Positions 26,577 through 35,550 of a stretch of 64,000 bases of DNA are shown piece by piece (the stretch's first letter is position 1; each line of letters opens with the position of its first letter). The notes beneath the pieces were generated by a model. That model saw only the letters and a list, made by a program, of their open reading frames with translations. It was not told the DNA's origin and did no database searches. Both the position numbers and the translations under genes were made by a program. Origin of the DNA: Microbulbifer sp. YPW1 (lineage in GTDB: Bacteria; Pseudomonadota; Gammaproteobacteria; Pseudomonadales; Cellvibrionaceae); the NCBI RefSeq assembly GCF_013367775.1, contig NZ_CP055157.1:3546001-3610000 (forward strand), read 5' to 3'.

Positions 26577-27986
26577 ATGACGAGTATTACCCCCGTTATT
26601 CTTTGTGGCGGCTCCGGAACCCGTTTGTGGCCAAAGTCCCGCAAGATGCTGCCCAAACAATTGCTCAGCCTTACGGGGGAGCAGACCATGTTGCAGCAAA
26701 CGCTAGAGCGTGTCAGAGGGTTTGAACGGCCGATTATCGTCTGCAATGAAGACCACCGTTTTATGGTTGCGCAGCAGGCTCAAGAAATTGGTTTCGAGTC
26801 ATTCACCATGATTACCGAACCTGCGGGCCGCAATACCGCGCCGGCAATCGCATTTGCGGCAGTGGCAGCAGCAAAAGAGTGCGAATCAACGAACTTGCTG
26901 GTGCTGCCGGCGGACCACCTGCTGGACGACGTAGAGCAATTTCACCAAGCGGTAGATATTGGCCTGCAAGCATCGACTAATGGCGGGCTGGTGACATTCG
27001 GTATCGTACCGACAGCCCCGGAAACCGGATACGGCTATATCCAGAAGGCGGAGGGTGACACCGCGGATATTCGTCCGATCGCCCAATTCGTTGAAAAGCC
27101 GAATAAAGAAACCGCGGGACAATATATCGAAAGTGGCGAGTACTACTGGAACGCAGGCATGTTCCTGTTCTCTGCGAAAAACCTGCTTAATGAACTGGCG
27201 GTGCATGCGCCGGAAATTCACCAGTCTTCTGCCAAAGCCATGGAAAATGCGAGGGTAGAAAGCGATTTCATCAAGCTGAACCTGGACGACGTCAACGCTA
27301 TTCCAGAAGACAGTATCGACTACGCCGTAATGGAAAAAACTGCTCGTGGCTTCGTGGTGCCTCTGGCCTGCGGTTGGTCTGATGTGGGCTCCTGGTCTTC
27401 GCTCTGGGAAGCGTTGGAAAAGGACGAGCAAGGCAACGTCGCACTCGGTGACGTGATTATGGAAGGGTGCAAGAACTCACTGGTATTCGGTGAAGATCAC
27501 CTGGTGGCAGCGGTCGGTGTCGAAGACCTAGTTATTGTTGACACTAAGAACGCCACCTTGGTGGCACCTAAAGACCGTGCCCAGGAAGTAAAAGCGATCG
27601 TCAGCAAAATCAAGACGGCTGGCCGCGATGAACACGAAATTCACCGCGAGGTCGCCCGCCCCTGGGGGAAGTACGATTCCATTGGCAATGGCGAGCGCTT
27701 TCAGGTGAAACGCATCACCGTGAACCCTGGAGCCAGTTTGTCACTGCAAATGCATCACCATCGCGCAGAGCATTGGGTGGTGGTTTCCGGCACCGCCATT
27801 GTCCAGCGTGATGAAGAGGAGATTATGCTCTCGGAGAATGAGAGCGTTTATATCCCGATTGGCGTGAAACACCGCCTTACCAACCCGGGCCTGCTTCCCC
27901 TTGAGATTATCGAGGTCCAAAGCGGCAGTTATCTCGGCGAAGACGATATCGTTCGTTTTGACGATATTTACGGTCGAAAACAGTAG
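26577..27986 (+). CDS. manC: Mannose-1-phosphate guanylyltransferase / mannose-6-phosphate isomerase
   Basis: Makes GDP-mannose from mannose-1-phosphate and GTP; the bifunctional type II form also isomerises fructose-6-phosphate. The 469 residues hold an N-terminal nucleotidyltransferase domain (CGGSGTRLWPKSR at 9-21, FVEKP near 175) and a C-terminal cupin (RPWGKYDSIGNGERFQVKR, then QMHHHRAEHWVVVSGTA with the metal histidines). Length and order match ManC/AlgA/XanB. First gene of the polysaccharide locus, supplying substrate for gmd at 40513. No phosphomannomutase gene is visible in the window, so it must be elsewhere. Confidence 0.96.
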   Translation: MTSITPVILCGGSGTRLWPKSRKMLPKQLLSLTGEQTMLQQTLERVRGFERPIIVCNEDHRFMVAQQAQEIGFESFTMITEPAGRNTAPAIAFAAVAAAKECESTNLLVLPADHLLDDVEQFHQAVDIGLQASTNGGLVTFGIVPTAPETGYGYIQKAEGDTADIRPIAQFVEKPNKETAGQYIESGEYYWNAGMFLFSAKNLLNELAVHAPEIHQSSAKAMENARVESDFIKLNLDDVNAIPEDSIDYAVMEKTARGFVVPLACGWSDVGSWSSLWEALEKDEQGNVALGDVIMEGCKNSLVFGEDHLVAAVGVEDLVIVDTKNATLVAPKDRAQEVKAIVSKIKTAGRDEHEIHREVARPWGKYDSIGNGERFQVKRITVNPGASLSLQMHHHRAEHWVVVSGTAIVQRDEEEIMLSENESVYIPIGVKHRLTNPGLLPLEIIEVQSGSYLGEDDIVRFDDIYGRKQ

Positions 27987-28090
27987 TTTTTGAAATCGAA
28001 ATAAGGCGTATTCAATTTTTGGGGTACGCCACTTTTCTACTCAACTAACCAAAGACTGTTCGCAGTTAAAAACGAACCTGAGTTGTCAGA

Positions 28091-30730
28091 ATGAAGCAAG
28101 GCGTTAAAGAGAAGTACGGTAGGGTTGTTATTGTTGACCCCCAGCTAAAAGACTGTAAGGGGCACAACTACCGCTACGCCAAAGGAATTGCAGAAGAACT
28201 GGGCCTGCCGGCCGTTGTACTCTCGCATCAGCAGTTTCATGGTGAAGGTGATGACAGCATCGATGTACATCCTTGCCTGTCATTTGACCAGTACAATAAC
28301 AGTGCGTTCAAAGACGGCTACCGCCCGAGTTTTTTTGAAAAACTTTCTCGCTTTAAAGATCACGTATTTACGCGACTACAGCAAGACAATGCTATTTGGG
28401 ATAAGAAGTCTCCACTTGGCACGCTGATAAAAATTTTCGTCGCCGTCGGAAATTTTTTGTGGTTCTTCCCCGCGCTTTTCCACCAGCTATATTTACTCAC
28501 CTTCGGTCGCGGCACGTCTGCGCACACGGATTTGGCTGCAATACAGCTGAAGGCTGCGTTTCAAGAGGTGGATTTGTGTGAAGGCGACTTGTTGGTAATG
28601 CAGACAATGCTCTGGCCTACCTTCGAATCGCTACTTGAGCTTAAAGTTCAAGCCAACAAGAACTATGGATGCGATGCATTGTTTATCGTCCACGAAGACT
28701 GGACGATCTATAACACCATGTACGCGCGCTTTTCTCCAGCCAAGTTGGAAAAGCGTGTACTGGAGTCCTTACCGTTTAAGCGTGCAAAGATTATCTCCAC
28801 TAACAAGCCATTGAGCGACTATTGCCTTGAGTGGTGTGGTTACTATCCGCAGGTCGTCAGCGAGATCAATTTCCCGCTTGAGGACGGGCTACCTCAAAGG
28901 AATATTGCGGAATCAGACAAGATAAAAGTCCTTATTCCCGGTGTGTACCGTGGCGACAAGAATTTCGAAAGCCTGGAGCAGTTAATCCCGAGTGCGACTG
29001 CGGGGGACAACAAAATTGAATTTTGTATGCACGAATCCGTTATGGCTCGTGTCAGGCTACCTTCACAAAGTAACTGTACCTATACCGGCTATTCCAGTGT
29101 CGACGGCGCCTATGCCTGGTTGGAGTTTTTGAGTAGCTTCCACCTTATCTTGATTCCATATGGGGAGGAGTACCGCCACCGCATTTCCGGAATTGTGCAC
29201 GAGGCACGCCTGTTGAATATCCCGGTGGTCTGTCACAATGAAATCGCCGATGCTAGTTTGCTGGCGGATGAGCGCTGCTTGTACGGCAAAGGCGGCGAAG
29301 GCATCGCTGAAGCCATTCGGATTGCCGTAGGCCTTGCCCTTGCAGGTACTGCCTTCAAGGCCGAACGTCCGCCGGCAATCGCTTCACTATTGCAGGATGA
29401 AACAGGCTGGATAGAGGGCTTTGACAAGCCCATAGCAGTGCAGGTCAAGCCGGCCTGGACTCGTTGTGGCACTTCCGTAGTGCTAGACACTCAGATGGAC
29501 TGCCTGGTTGAGCATGGATATTTCGTCATTGAAATTTATGTGAAGACAGAGCCGTGGCAGCTGCGCCAATCTCAGGTGGATGCCTGCTATCAAGTCATGC
29601 GGGCAGGCCGTGAGTTTTCTGGCGGAATGGCTGTGCGAGTGCTTTTCAAAAACATTACGTTGCCGCGTATTGCTGCGTACTTTTATAAGTTGTTACGCAA
29701 GCGTATTCCTGCATTTTTCAAGCGTGAAAATATACACAGCACATGGTGCGATCTAGATGCGCCCATGACCAGTTTTTTACAGAGCAATAACGTCGAGTTG
29801 GCGCTCGTCAACCATATTTTTAACAATGATTTCGCCCGTAAATTTATTCCGGCGAAAAAATTTGTGTGTGAAACCCATGATATTCAGATCAATCAGCTAC
29901 TGATGCGTCGTCCGGCGTTACGGGAGCGCTACGATGCCGAGCTGGACTACGAGCTACAGCTACTCAATACCTATGATGCTGTTGTAAATCTGAATCGTAC
30001 GGAACATAAGATTATTGAGCAGGCGGTCGGTGAAAAGGCGTACTTTATTCCGCCGCCAATTATTGCCCGCCCCTTGAAAAAGAGCTACTCAAGTTTGCGG
30101 GCTTTGTTAGCGACAGAATCTCAGTTCGAGAAACTAGATGGTCTGCCGGAAAAGTTCGATTTGCTGATTGTTGCTGATGGACACCCTGCCAATATCGAGT
30201 CGGTAAGCTACTTCCTTAAACAGGTTTTCGCGCGACTACCAAAAGGAATATCACTCGGACTAGTTGGGACAATAAGTAATTATTTAAACGTGGAACCTGA
30301 TCTTGCAGCGAGAGTATTCAGTATTGGGTATGTAGAAGATCTCGCAAACCTACATGAGTTCACCCGGTTGACGGTGCTGCCAGACATTGCGGGGGAGGGT
30401 ATTCCCATTAAGACCAATGAGGTTCTGGCACGTGGATGTCCTTTTGTGGCGAGCGCGCACGCACTGCGAGCTTTTACTGTCGAAGAGCTTGAAGAGAGCA
30501 TGATTCGCGCATCATCCAGCCCGCAGGAAATGATTGATCAAATTCAATCGCTGCTGAATAGCAAGACTGAGTGGGTGGACATGATGCCCGCAATACTCAG
30601 GCTTGCCGGCCACTATACATTGAATGACTATCTGGGAAACTGGAGGGCGGTTCTTGGCCTTTCTCGGGTAAGTAGTGCTCTGAAAAATAATGTCCTTCAT
30701 TCAGGTAAAGAAACAAATTTAGTATCTTAG
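28091..30730 (+). CDS. Two-domain GT-B glycosyltransferase-like protein
   Basis: 879 residues that read as two glycosyltransferase-like halves. The N-terminal half (about 1-440) has an opening strand VVIVDPQLKDCKGHNYRYA, a hydrophobic helix pair at about 112-136 that could hold it to the membrane, and a nucleotide-sugar-binding-like region IPYGEEYRHRISGIVHEARL near 356-375. The C-terminal half (about 455-865) resembles GT4: CETHDIQINQLL, then NLNRTEHKIIEQAVG and FIPPP, and GEGIPIKTNEVLARGCPFV, the acidic-residue motif near the donor site. Both halves are expected to act in the cytoplasm on the growing glycan. It is 104 bases after manC and 10 before the next gene, and the AT-rich segment begins here. 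Confidence 0.7.
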   Translation: MKQGVKEKYGRVVIVDPQLKDCKGHNYRYAKGIAEELGLPAVVLSHQQFHGEGDDSIDVHPCLSFDQYNNSAFKDGYRPSFFEKLSRFKDHVFTRLQQDNAIWDKKSPLGTLIKIFVAVGNFLWFFPALFHQLYLLTFGRGTSAHTDLAAIQLKAAFQEVDLCEGDLLVMQTMLWPTFESLLELKVQANKNYGCDALFIVHEDWTIYNTMYARFSPAKLEKRVLESLPFKRAKIISTNKPLSDYCLEWCGYYPQVVSEINFPLEDGLPQRNIAESDKIKVLIPGVYRGDKNFESLEQLIPSATAGDNKIEFCMHESVMARVRLPSQSNCTYTGYSSVDGAYAWLEFLSSFHLILIPYGEEYRHRISGIVHEARLLNIPVVCHNEIADASLLADERCLYGKGGEGIAEAIRIAVGLALAGTAFKAERPPAIASLLQDETGWIEGFDKPIAVQVKPAWTRCGTSVVLDTQMDCLVEHGYFVIEIYVKTEPWQLRQSQVDACYQVMRAGREFSGGMAVRVLFKNITLPRIAAYFYKLLRKRIPAFFKRENIHSTWCDLDAPMTSFLQSNNVELALVNHIFNNDFARKFIPAKKFVCETHDIQINQLLMRRPALRERYDAELDYELQLLNTYDAVVNLNRTEHKIIEQAVGEKAYFIPPPIIARPLKKSYSSLRALLATESQFEKLDGLPEKFDLLIVADGHPANIESVSYFLKQVFARLPKGISLGLVGTISNYLNVEPDLAARVFSIGYVEDLANLHEFTRLTVLPDIAGEGIPIKTNEVLARGCPFVASAHALRAFTVEELEESMIRASSSPQEMIDQIQSLLNSKTEWVDMMPAILRLAGHYTLNDYLGNWRAVLGLSRVSSALKNNVLHSGKETNLVS

Positions 30731-30740
30731 GTTCGAAGAC

Positions 30741-32651
30741 ATGAGCAATATCTTAATAGTTACCGGGCACGACTTTTCGATCTCAAAAAAACATGGGGGC
30801 GACAATGCCCTCGGTGCAAGTGAGCTAAGCGCGTTAAAGCAGTTCTCACGCCAATTTTCTGGTGTGATTACATGGAAGGGGGCTGAGGCCGAGCCAGGTA
30901 GTCAACTCGGCTGGGTTGACGGGGTCAGTTATAGCCGGCTTGATGATCTTAAAGCTGCGAACGTAGCACATCGCTTTTTGCTACTTTTTCATGCCCCTGA
31001 GACTGTTTTTGCTAACGCATACAAAGTGTCTGAAGGAAATTTGTCCATAGCAATATCAGCTTTAGATAATTGGGCTTCTGCTAACCGAGCTGTACTGCAA
31101 TTTTTCCAGAGTAATCGTGAAATTAGCGCTTTAGTCAGGACTGCTTCGGCACTTGAGCAGCCAGCTGAATTTGGTCGCATTTGTTGCGATTTGTTGGGAG
31201 CTGATATTGATATTTCGGCGGTGAACAGTGAGGATTTTGCCCCCGAGCTGGAGCTTTTGGCTCCACATCTGGTCGAGCGATTTGATATCTACCAGGAGCT
31301 TTACGATTGCTTGCAGTTGGCAGCCACTCTCCCGGGAGCTGATCTAGAATACAGCCGGGATCATTTTTCTAGGCTGCGCTATCTTGCAGAAAAAGCAGCG
31401 GTATCTCTATTCAAGGAACAGGAAAGTGAGAGTTCTACGCAGGTAAATGACACTCTGGAGAATAGCAGGGCGCTTGATGGTACAGTCAAAGAGCTTCAGG
31501 AGAAGAACAGGCATATCGAGGAAGAGTTTGAGCTCTCGATCCTTCAGCTTCATCAGTTGCAGGAAGAGTTAGAGGAGTATTATTTCCGTTACGAGGATTT
31601 GAGAGAGAAGCGAGAAGAAGGAACTGCTATAGTCTCTACGCAATCACCAGAGATCCGACAGCGGTCAGTGGATTTTGCAAGGGCAGCAAAGATTTCGATT
31701 GTTGGGGCTTACGCGGAAAATGGATACCAAGACATCCATTTAATAATCTCTGATATTTCCTTAGCGGATGGTAGGTGCTTAAAGGGGTTACGTTGCAAGC
31801 TGGTGTTAAAGGCAGGTAGCCCTGCTCTGGAATTTCGTAGCAACAGTGAGGGAGCAGGAGAAGCAGAAGCTATTTCCAGCTGGCCTGAACAGATGAAAGA
31901 CCAGTACGGACAATACATCCTCTTGCTGCCTTCTGCAGAAGGTGAGGATCAGGTTCTGCAGCAAAAAATGCTAGCCTCACTTTCTACAGTTGATCGTGAG
32001 TTGCTTTTCTCGGTCGCTAATGTGATCCGGGATCACTTTGCCATGGGATTTGTCCAGGGCGCAGAGGGTTTGCCCCCGGAAGAATTGAGAAGGTGGCGTG
32101 GCGCAGCAATCAATCTTGCGCAACAGGCAGAAGAGATCAATAGCTTTCTTACGCTGGATGCGGTGGATCTTAAAGAGGAAATGGATTCGGATAGCTATAA
32201 TCACTTGTGGTTTGTTCTTCACAACCTTCAATTTGGCAAGAAAAAATTCTCTCGATACGGCTTTAAGCTCGCTGCCGTACCAGAAGACAGTAGCGGGAAA
32301 CTTATATTTGAGTTCCGGGAGCTGTCAGATAGCACTGCTCCTTTTGAGGCGTGGCCCCCCTCTGAGAGCGATGAATATGGCCACAAACTTTTGGTAGAAG
32401 TACAACTTTCAGCAAAGCGCGCAACAGTTAATTTGTCAGACGAAATAACACATTCAGATCTTGTAATGTTGTCTGAAGTTATTCGGTTTTCCCCTTCCTT
32501 TATTGAGACTTTGGCGGATAGTGGGCTTAACTCTAGCAGGGGCTGGGAATTTTGGCGTGATAAGGTCGTGGGCCTGAAAGGTAAGCCTATAATTTTCAAT
32601 ACGCATGAGCGTGGTCTAGTAAGACGCGCGATATCCCGGATGCGTCGTTAG
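30741..32651 (+). CDS. Unknown coiled-coil protein with an internally duplicated domain
   Basis: I do not recognise a characterised family. The 636 residues have a globular N-terminal part (1-220) opening with ILIVTGHDFSISKKHGGDN, a coiled coil (about 240-292, rich in E, K, L and Q), and two similar beta-rich segments at about 329-435 and 486-585. Matching landmarks in the two copies are IHLIISDI/LWFVLHNL, LEFR/FEFRE, SWPEQMKDQYG (380-390)/AWPPSESDEYG (537-547) and a closing helix LLFSVANVIRD/LVMLSEVIRF. It sits between two glycosyltransferase genes with gaps of 10 and 19 bases, so it is part of the glycan locus. Coiled coil plus repeated domain suggests a scaffold or glycan-binding partner of the neighbouring transferases, which is inference only. 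Confidence 0.6.
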   Translation: MSNILIVTGHDFSISKKHGGDNALGASELSALKQFSRQFSGVITWKGAEAEPGSQLGWVDGVSYSRLDDLKAANVAHRFLLLFHAPETVFANAYKVSEGNLSIAISALDNWASANRAVLQFFQSNREISALVRTASALEQPAEFGRICCDLLGADIDISAVNSEDFAPELELLAPHLVERFDIYQELYDCLQLAATLPGADLEYSRDHFSRLRYLAEKAAVSLFKEQESESSTQVNDTLENSRALDGTVKELQEKNRHIEEEFELSILQLHQLQEELEEYYFRYEDLREKREEGTAIVSTQSPEIRQRSVDFARAAKISIVGAYAENGYQDIHLIISDISLADGRCLKGLRCKLVLKAGSPALEFRSNSEGAGEAEAISSWPEQMKDQYGQYILLLPSAEGEDQVLQQKMLASLSTVDRELLFSVANVIRDHFAMGFVQGAEGLPPEELRRWRGAAINLAQQAEEINSFLTLDAVDLKEEMDSDSYNHLWFVLHNLQFGKKKFSRYGFKLAAVPEDSSGKLIFEFRELSDSTAPFEAWPPSESDEYGHKLLVEVQLSAKRATVNLSDEITHSDLVMLSEVIRFSPSFIETLADSGLNSSRGWEFWRDKVVGLKGKPIIFNTHERGLVRRAISRMRR

Positions 32652-32670
32652 ACCCTTCACGAGTATTCAA

Positions 32671-33939
32671 ATGACGCGGTCACCAAATCTCTCCAAGCTA
32701 GTTATATTAGATCCTGCGTTGATTGCCGCTGGAGGGCATCATGCTGGGTTTGCTCTGATGGCGGCGAAGTCTCATAAGAGGTCTGGTGCTCCATTTGATT
32801 TAGAATTTGTTTGTAACGATGCGATTGACGGAACTCTCAAGGCACAGTTAGAAGCTTGTGGCAGTAACGTAAGGCCTGAGTATCGGCTTAATTTTTACCA
32901 GGGTTTTGGTGAGTCCAAGCGTGTTAGTGATGTCCAATCCTATATTCGCCAAGCTGCAAGGGAGTATGCCTTAGCGATTAAGCAGACAACGAAAAGGTTC
33001 CCAGGCCAGGAGTTAGTTTTTTTTCATCCTAGTTTGAGTTGGGAGCATGCATTCTCGCTATCGTTAGCGCTAGACCTTACTAAGGGCGACGAAGGTGCCG
33101 CCCTTCAATTGGTTTGTGCGATGTTTAATCCAGGGTTAAGTTTCGATGGTCGAACCCTAGATTGTTTGACTAGTTTAAACTTCCGCATTGGCTTTGGGGC
33201 GCTCCAACAATTTTCTAACGTTCAGCTTTACGCAAGTGATTTTGAGCAAGCAGAGAAGTATGCGAGATTGCTTAACCTCCCGCAGAGCTTGCGATTGCAC
33301 CCATGTTATCTTGCTGACTGGGAGAACCTGGAAAAGCTGAATGCAGTTAGCGAAAGAAAGTCGACGGATTCTTCTCCGGGAACCGTTATCCTTTATATGG
33401 GAGACGCTAAGCGTGACAAGGGATTCCTTGACTTACCGAAGTTGCTGACATGGCTATTAGAAAATGTTGCTGATGACCGGCAGTTCTACATTCAGTTTTC
33501 AATACCCTGGCCGGATTCGGAGCTGGAGAAGGTTGCAGAGAAGTTGACTGCAATTGCTGCCTTGCACTGGAACGTTGAGTTGGAATATCGATTCTTAAAC
33601 GAGTCGGAGCTTCATGAGCGACTTAGTGTTGCTTCCATGTTCGTCTTTAACTACTGCCCAGAGACTTATAGGGATAAGAGTTCCGGCTTCCTCTGGATAG
33701 TGGCTTCGTATGGGCTCGCAATTTGTTGCATAGATGGGTCTTGGATTAGCCGGGAAGCAGCGCGATTGGGTGGTAAAGTATTAGATTGCCGAGGAAGTAA
33801 GGCTACTTTCTTAGGGTGCGTTAACAAATGGCGTCCTGGTGGACCCGTTCGGTCCTTAGGGAACAATATGTATAGAAAGAATATATATCGAGGGTTCTGG
33901 TCGTGGCTCCAAAATGTTTCCAAAGGCTCTACGATATGA
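32671..33939 (+). CDS. GT-B (GT4-like) glycosyltransferase
   Basis: A 422-residue protein with the outline of a GT-B glycosyltransferase. The N-terminal Rossmann-like half starts LVILDPALIAAGGHHAGFAL, closely resembling the start of the 879-residue protein upstream, and the C-terminal half has VILYMGDAKRDKGFLDLPKL, the strand-loop-helix that opens the donor domain, and SGFLWIVASYGLAICC near residues 335-350 where the donor-binding E-x7-E region would be. Classical acidic residues there are not clear, so it may be a divergent or inactive member. The operon position supports a role in adding a sugar during glycan assembly. Confidence 0.62.
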   Translation: MTRSPNLSKLVILDPALIAAGGHHAGFALMAAKSHKRSGAPFDLEFVCNDAIDGTLKAQLEACGSNVRPEYRLNFYQGFGESKRVSDVQSYIRQAAREYALAIKQTTKRFPGQELVFFHPSLSWEHAFSLSLALDLTKGDEGAALQLVCAMFNPGLSFDGRTLDCLTSLNFRIGFGALQQFSNVQLYASDFEQAEKYARLLNLPQSLRLHPCYLADWENLEKLNAVSERKSTDSSPGTVILYMGDAKRDKGFLDLPKLLTWLLENVADDRQFYIQFSIPWPDSELEKVAEKLTAIAALHWNVELEYRFLNESELHERLSVASMFVFNYCPETYRDKSSGFLWIVASYGLAICCIDGSWISREAARLGGKVLDCRGSKATFLGCVNKWRPGGPVRSLGNNMYRKNIYRGFWSWLQNVSKGSTI

Positions 33940-33975
33940 TTCTCCTTGAAGTAGGTAGAGAAAGGGTATACCAGC

Positions 33976-35481
33976 ATGCTTTCCGTTGAAGTTCTTGAGT
34001 GTATAAAAGAGAAGATCCTTTGTTCATGCGTACCTGCTGGCAGTCTTGTTTGTGTTGGCGTTGATGAAGGTGTTCAGGGTGGATGTATCAGAGAAATGGG
34101 CTTCGAAAACATCTATTTGGTAGATGCTAGTGAAGTGACTTGTGATCGCCTCAAAAACCGCTTTGAGATGGTTGATAATTTGCATGTTCTGAATAAGGTG
34201 GTGGCAGCGACTACTGGGCTTCATAAATTCTACCGTACTAACTGCTCTCGCTTCGACTCTATAAGAAATCCTACTATTGTATCCAGTCTATTTCCCAATC
34301 TTGAAGCCTTAGAAGCCCAATCGAGAGAGGCGATATCCCTAAAAGACCTGATTCAGGAGATTCCTCTCTTTGACGAGAAGGCTAATGTATTAATTGTTAA
34401 TGTGGAAGGGTTGGGTCTTGAAGCTCTAAGAAGGTTGAAAGAAATCGATCTCCTCAAGTTCTCACTTATTGCCGTACCAAGCTTTATTGAGGTCTTTTCT
34501 CCCCAAGAAAGAGATGCGTTGGATTTATTTCTTACGCAGAGATCCTTTTACAAGCGTGAGTCCCGATTTGATGGCGCTGTATCTGGAATGAACTTGTACT
34601 CACGGGATGAAAGCGCCGTTGTACTACGTTCATTGACCTCTCAAAATGAGCTGTTACAGCAAAAAAATAGGCTGCTCAACGAGCAGTTGGGTGTGTTAAA
34701 ACATGAGTTGGACGTTAGAAATTCCGATGTCGCTAAGCTGGTCAATCAGTACGATATTTTAACTAAGGAAGTGCGTTCTGGAATTGAAAATGCCGTCAAG
34801 CAAGTAGAGGCGTATGTTGCGGTTCAGAATTACTTTGCTGATGATTGCCTTCCGCTCTCATATCACGGATGGCCCATTAGCAGTGATATTGCAGTAAATC
34901 TTATCGGAAAAATTGAAGAAAATAAGTACGACTTAATTATTGAGTTCGGGAGCGGAACGTCTACGGTGTTGTTCGCTCGGATTTTAAGCCGGTTTTCTGA
35001 GCGAACTCAAGACAGATGCCGTAATTTCAAAAATAACATCGTGACGTTTGAGCATCATGAAACTTATTATTCAAAGACACTTTCTGGACTTAAGAGTGAA
35101 GGTTTAGAGCAGTTTGTCGACCTTGTTTATGCGCCACTTGAGCTACAAGAAATAGGAGGTGAAAGCTATAGCTACTATTCTTGTAGGGAAAGCTTAGATG
35201 AACTGTCGAAGCGGTATCGTGAGAGGCGCTTGAGTATCCTGGTGCTCGTTGATGGTCCGCCAGGGGCAACGGGACCTAATGCGAGGTTTCCCGCTTTACC
35301 GTTACTTTTGGAATATTTAGGTGGCCATAATCTGGACATTGTCTTGGATGACTATGCAAGGAAACAGGAAAAGCAGGTTGTTTCAATGTGGAAGAACTAT
35401 TTGTCTAATAACGATATACGCTACATAGAAGAAGAGTTTCAGTGTGAAAAGGGTGCGTATTTTTGTCGAGTCAATTCATAA
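33976..35481 (+). CDS. Two-domain methyltransferase-like protein (FkbM-like plus class I)
   Basis: 501 residues with two Rossmann-type halves. The first (about 1-205) follows the FkbM pattern: SLVCVGVDEGVQG, IYLVDASEVTCDRL, LHVLNKVV, then SLKDLI and VNVEGLGLEALRRL, which replaces the usual IDVEG of FkbM proteins. A short coiled coil (about 222-275) links it to a second half with LIIEFGSGTSTVLFA (SAM loop, 323-330), FEHHETYY as the acidic strand and LVDGPPG near 425-430. The second half looks like an intact SAM-dependent methyltransferase. The likely role is O-methylation of sugars in the locus. The first half may be catalytically impaired. Confidence 0.65.
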   Translation: MLSVEVLECIKEKILCSCVPAGSLVCVGVDEGVQGGCIREMGFENIYLVDASEVTCDRLKNRFEMVDNLHVLNKVVAATTGLHKFYRTNCSRFDSIRNPTIVSSLFPNLEALEAQSREAISLKDLIQEIPLFDEKANVLIVNVEGLGLEALRRLKEIDLLKFSLIAVPSFIEVFSPQERDALDLFLTQRSFYKRESRFDGAVSGMNLYSRDESAVVLRSLTSQNELLQQKNRLLNEQLGVLKHELDVRNSDVAKLVNQYDILTKEVRSGIENAVKQVEAYVAVQNYFADDCLPLSYHGWPISSDIAVNLIGKIEENKYDLIIEFGSGTSTVLFARILSRFSERTQDRCRNFKNNIVTFEHHETYYSKTLSGLKSEGLEQFVDLVYAPLELQEIGGESYSYYSCRESLDELSKRYRERRLSILVLVDGPPGATGPNARFPALPLLLEYLGGHNLDIVLDDYARKQEKQVVSMWKNYLSNNDIRYIEEEFQCEKGAYFCRVNS

Positions 35482-35550
35482 GTTCGGTGAGTGAATCGCA
35501 TTCGCCGTCAATGTATTTAATAAAATAAGAAAAGTATCTAGTTTGGGGGC

